Of a stretch of 64,000 bases of DNA, positions 61,337 through 64,000 are shown piece after piece (position 1 is the first letter of the stretch; the number at the start of each line of letters is the position of its first letter). The notes beneath the pieces were generated by a model. The model did no database searches and was not told the DNA's origin. It saw only the letters and a list, made by a program, of their open reading frames with translations. The position numbers were made by a program, and so were the translations under genes. This stretch comes from Thalassospira sp. (lineage in GTDB: Bacteria; Pseudomonadota; Alphaproteobacteria; Rhodospirillales; Thalassospiraceae): NCBI RefSeq assembly GCF_030690045.1, contig NZ_JAUYHK010000016.1, positions 658,009 through 722,008 of the forward strand, given 5' to 3'.

Positions 61337-63414
61337 GTGACGGGCTGCTCCGGCATATCGCCATCAACCCCGCCATCATCTTGCCTCTGGATGACGACCA
61401 TTTCAGCATTTGGCGTAACATGTTTGATAGCTTCAACAAGGTAAGACGGCAGAACTGTTTCCCATTTTGCCGTATTCCACTCTTCTCCTTGCTTCGCTTC
61501 CAACAACTCTGCCAGGTACTGCGCAGCAATGGCCTTGGAAGCCGTGGTTTTGGTTTTGTGGGCAAATTCGGCATATATGTTTGATGCTCGCGCATTATCG
61601 TCAGGAAAAGCAGCAAAGCTATCCCGCGCTTTATCCTCTACTTCTTCACGGATTTTCGTCCCGTCACGGATTTTCGTCCCGTCACAGATTTTCGTCCCGT
61701 CACAGATTTTTTCATCGGCCTGAGCCAACTTTGCGGCGACATAGACCTCCTCGGCCAACTCCGTATTGGCAAGGTCGTATTCGAGGGTCCAATGATCCGC
61801 GACAAAAGTGCTAACACGTTGCCCTGAAACCTTATCGATTTTATCCTTTCGGACGTCATCCAACGTTTTTCCGTCTTTAGGAAAATCCGAGACCATCGAC
61901 CACCTTCGCGTTGCGGGCCATTCTTCATTCCCCTCGCGATTCTGAACTTTTTTGATCCCCAGAAGTTCCGGTGCGCAATCGGGCATGACGTCAAGATCGG
62001 TGATGCAGGCCACGGGAATGCCGACCTCGCCATCAGTCGCATCTTCACGCATGAAGATTCGCGCAAAACGGCCCAGTCCAACACCCCCGACATTCACAAC
62101 AGAAACCCCGTGTTTGGCTAGGTCACGTCCGAGCAATCGGGCCAAGGTCGGTAACAGGATGTTTTCGGCATCCCCTTCAACGATCAAAACCCCACGAGCG
62201 AAAAACAGATTGGCCTTGGTGACATCAAGGAAGCGCTCCAAAAAACGGTAGTCATTCGTTCGCAACTTGGTCTGCTTTTTCGCCAAGGAAAAGGCCTTGC
62301 CCTTTTGCATCAATATAAGACTATCCAACGGCAAGACCGAAGCGAGATTGGGGCTGTGAGTGGTGAGTATGATCTGCAATCCGGTGCTATTCTTCTCCGC
62401 ATGATCCTTCAGAAATTGCATTAAGAGCAATTGCCGTTGAGGATGCAGATGGGCTTCTGGCTCCTCAATCAAAAGCAAGGGCGATCCGTCCTCACCATCG
62501 CCAAGCAGGAGAAGCTCACAAGCCATATAGAGCAGATTGTTGGAGCCAAGGCCGTGACGGATATCGCCTGTGGTTGTGTCTGCTTTAAGTTGGAGTTCCA
62601 GTTTCTCCAAGAGCTGGCGCAGACGTGCCTTGTCGTCTCCTCCGGCACCAATGGAAATATGGCTGGAATTCATATCTCCGGCAAACGACAGAGGTTCAAG
62701 ATACTCGCTATTGAGCTTTTCTCCTGCCCGATGAATTGCACCATGCCCGGCCAACAAATCATTGGTGTAATCGCCAAGGTGCAGAACGCTTAGCTTTTTT
62801 ACATCAGCGGGATCATTTCCCCTTACGTAATTCTCTTCGCCTCTCGCCCCAACGGATTCCGTATTCAACAAAATTTGTGACAAACGCGACCCTCGGCCTG
62901 CTGACATCTCACGCTCCGCATCGCGCAAGGGACGAAGGTACGTCGCCGCCAATAACGCGCGTGCATTCGGATCCAAGACCGGGCCATCGCCATTCGCCCC
63001 GGATTTGACTTCGGTCGTGATAAACGGCCTGCCCCTGCGATAATTCTTGTGATTTTTGGCAACAAGGTTGAGGTAAAGAACGGCGCGAACTGTACCGTCA
63101 TCCGATTTTTCATAGCTCAGATATTCGGCAAAAGTACCGCGTTCTTGATTGCTGAGGTCATCGAACCAAGCGCGAATTTTGAATTCTGTGGCGATATTAC
63201 CAGTCGTCGAGATGTGAAAATCTGTGAGGGAAATACGTGCATAATCAAGATCGCTGGTACCAAGCAGAAGCCGAATAGCGTCGATGACAGCCGTCTTGCC
63301 ATGATCATTACCGCCGACAATGGCCGTCACCCCTTTTGAAAACAGGATTCGACCTTTGCCATTCCCCTCCGCAAAGATTCGAAAATTGGTCAATTCAAGT
63401 TCACGCAGATACAT
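61333..63414 (-). CDS. OLD-family ATP-dependent endonuclease (GajA-like)
   Basis: A 693-residue ATPase/TOPRIM nuclease, first gene of a leftward defence operon. Walker A is GGNDHGKT (residues 34-41), Walker B/signature LLLIEEPEAHLHP (about 313-325), and the switch His in TTHSPNLAS (351-359). The TOPRIM domain has EGDAEN (413-418) and the DLD-type pair in ITDLDVMPD (471-479). Residues 571-590 are a short tandem repeat. GajA members are usually about 580 residues, so this one carries extra C-terminal sequence. In the Gabija system the nuclease cuts phage DNA with the partner helicase. Confidence 0.9.
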   Translation of the reverse strand: MYLRELELTNFRIFAEGNGKGRILFSKGVTAIVGGNDHGKTAVIDAIRLLLGTSDLDYARISLTDFHISTTGNIATEFKIRAWFDDLSNQERGTFAEYLSYEKSDDGTVRAVLYLNLVAKNHKNYRRGRPFITTEVKSGANGDGPVLDPNARALLAATYLRPLRDAEREMSAGRGSRLSQILLNTESVGARGEENYVRGNDPADVKKLSVLHLGDYTNDLLAGHGAIHRAGEKLNSEYLEPLSFAGDMNSSHISIGAGGDDKARLRQLLEKLELQLKADTTTGDIRHGLGSNNLLYMACELLLLGDGEDGSPLLLIEEPEAHLHPQRQLLLMQFLKDHAEKNSTGLQIILTTHSPNLASVLPLDSLILMQKGKAFSLAKKQTKLRTNDYRFLERFLDVTKANLFFARGVLIVEGDAENILLPTLARLLGRDLAKHGVSVVNVGGVGLGRFARIFMREDATDGEVGIPVACITDLDVMPDCAPELLGIKKVQNREGNEEWPATRRWSMVSDFPKDGKTLDDVRKDKIDKVSGQRVSTFVADHWTLEYDLANTELAEEVYVAAKLAQADEKICDGTKICDGTKIRDGTKIREEVEDKARDSFAAFPDDNARASNIYAEFAHKTKTTASKAIAAQYLAELLEAKQGEEWNTAKWETVLPSYLVEAIKHVTPNAEMVVIQRQDDGGVDGDMPEQPVT
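61645..61704. repeat. 18-bp tandem repeat in the OLD nuclease gene
   Basis: About three and a third copies of an 18-bp unit (CGGATTTTCGTCCCGTCA type), in frame, encoding KICDGT, KICDGT, KIRDGT and KIREEV. The period is six codons. Confidence 0.9.
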
Positions 63415-63965
63415 AAATCCCCCAAACGCGGCTGATCGTTTTCTTGGCGTGCAAAACGACGCTTTCTACCGTAACACGAACTGGAAAACGCTTACACCTC
63501 ATCAAAGTCATCCCGCATAGCCAGGTTGCTTTGACAGAGTTAGACCGGCGTCGCTGTCTTTTGGAGATAGCGTTAGACGAATGGGCGAGGCAAAATCCGC
63601 CGCAAGATGGCCCCCCGCTTTGGCCGGTCGGATGGCAAGCGGCGCAATCCACCGCCCCCGTCGGGACTGCGGAAGTCCGGGCAAACCTCGGGCCTCCGCC
63701 AGTCGTGCCAACACGTCCGGCAACGGTTCCATTGTCCGCTGCTGCCACTTCCGGCAAGGCCCGATGACGCCGGGCACCATCCGGGCAGGACGCGCCACCG
63801 ACAAGACGCAATTCGGGCGTCTTGACAAATGGCCGGGTCAGACCGCCAGCGCACTGCCGCCGTAATGGCTTTTCCACCCGCCGGTCATCCTCTTGCGGGT
63901 TTCCCCGCCGCCCTGTCTGTCTTTGTATCGCTGCATCATCATCTCTTTCCTCTGGCCCAAACGCA
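63415..63965. other. right-end segment with no supported gene
   Basis: About 550 bp beyond the OLD gene. Several open frames exist on both strands but their proteins are Arg/Pro/Gly-rich and match no family that I recognise. A 106-residue minus-strand frame (63508-63828) ends in a helical region but has no convincing ribosome site. It may be a decayed gene or a mobile-element remnant. Confidence 0.3.
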
Positions 63966-63966
63966 A

Positions 63967-63996
63967 AAACCCGCAAGGCAGAAGCCTTGCGGGTTT
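63967..63996. terminator. perfect terminator-like hairpin at right edge
   Basis: AAACCCGCAAGG (63967-63978) and CCTTGCGGGTTT (63985-63996) form a perfect 12-bp stem with a CAGAAG loop, with A/T runs on both sides. It can act as a terminator in both directions. Confidence 0.85.
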
Positions 63997-64000
63997 CGGT

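Noticed and set aside
61645..61704. Short CRISPR-like repeat array
   Set aside because: The units are contiguous with no spacers, in frame within a coding gene, and encode a hexapeptide repeat.
63401..63976. A 191-codon minus-strand frame at the right end
   Set aside because: It is Arg/Cys/Gly-rich, shows no fold or family signal, and overlaps a terminator hairpin at its start.

Overview
The window looks like a chromosomal segment of an alphaproteobacterium, probably in the Rhodospirillales near Thalassospira; the genus is an inference from gene content and coding style, not from a marker gene. Supporting points are BioR-type control of biotin genes by sites matching TTATMKATAA (a mainly alphaproteobacterial circuit), a mixed aerobic/anaerobic cobalamin gene set and an NDUFA9-type oxidoreductase. 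No rRNA, tRNA, CRISPR array or intact transposase was seen.

Layout. 1-7.5 kb: a likely iron-regulated transport region. A FecB/FecCD-type uptake operon runs leftward off the edge. A methyltransferase and a Dpp/Nik-type transporter (two permeases and a binding protein, no ATPase) follow, then two glutamine-amidotransferase-like proteins. Two Fur-like boxes lie upstream of these units. 7.5-12 kb: an acyltransferase-hydrolase fusion, an MFS exporter and a CHAP lipoprotein. 12-14.5 kb: bioY-bioB and its probable regulator bioR, with three matching operators. 14.5-18.5 kb: the four-gene Anbu proteasome-like operon.

18.6-42.4 kb: cobalamin biosynthesis in several blocks. These are cbiX-cobL-cobI-cbiG/cobJ-cobM (leftward), cobD, cobT, cobS-cobC, and a rightward block led by an adenosylcobalamin riboswitch: cobU-cobW-cobN-(unknown)-(GH114-like)-cobO-cobQ. 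Interleaved are gmhA-hldE for LPS heptose and a degenerate EAL-like protein. Corrin-ring methylation, cobalt insertion, adenosylation, amidation, aminopropanol attachment and lower-ligand assembly are all represented. Several steps (for example cobA, cobH, cobK, cobB) must be encoded elsewhere.

42.5-48.1 kb: mostly housekeeping genes (GST/FzlA-like, methyltransferase, PstS-like, TPR, two SDR-type proteins). 48.1-50.5 kb: a small accessory patch bounded by 26-bp direct repeats. It holds a possible HEPN/AbiU2-like protein and an XRE regulator, and is followed by a RelB/RelE-type toxin-antitoxin pair. 50.5-55.1 kb: a GntR regulator and a DapA-like lyase, divergent from a TRAP transporter around a 26-bp palindrome. 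55.1-58.7 kb: a frameshifted chemotaxis receptor, then a TetR/Rid-family divergent pair with repeated operators.

58.8-63.4 kb: a Gabija-like anti-phage operon. It encodes an OLD-family ATPase/TOPRIM nuclease and a UvrD-type helicase split by an apparent +1 frameshift, with an XRE regulator closely following. That regulator is paralogous to the one at 49.5 kb. This operon and the 48-50 kb patch are the most interesting parts of the window.
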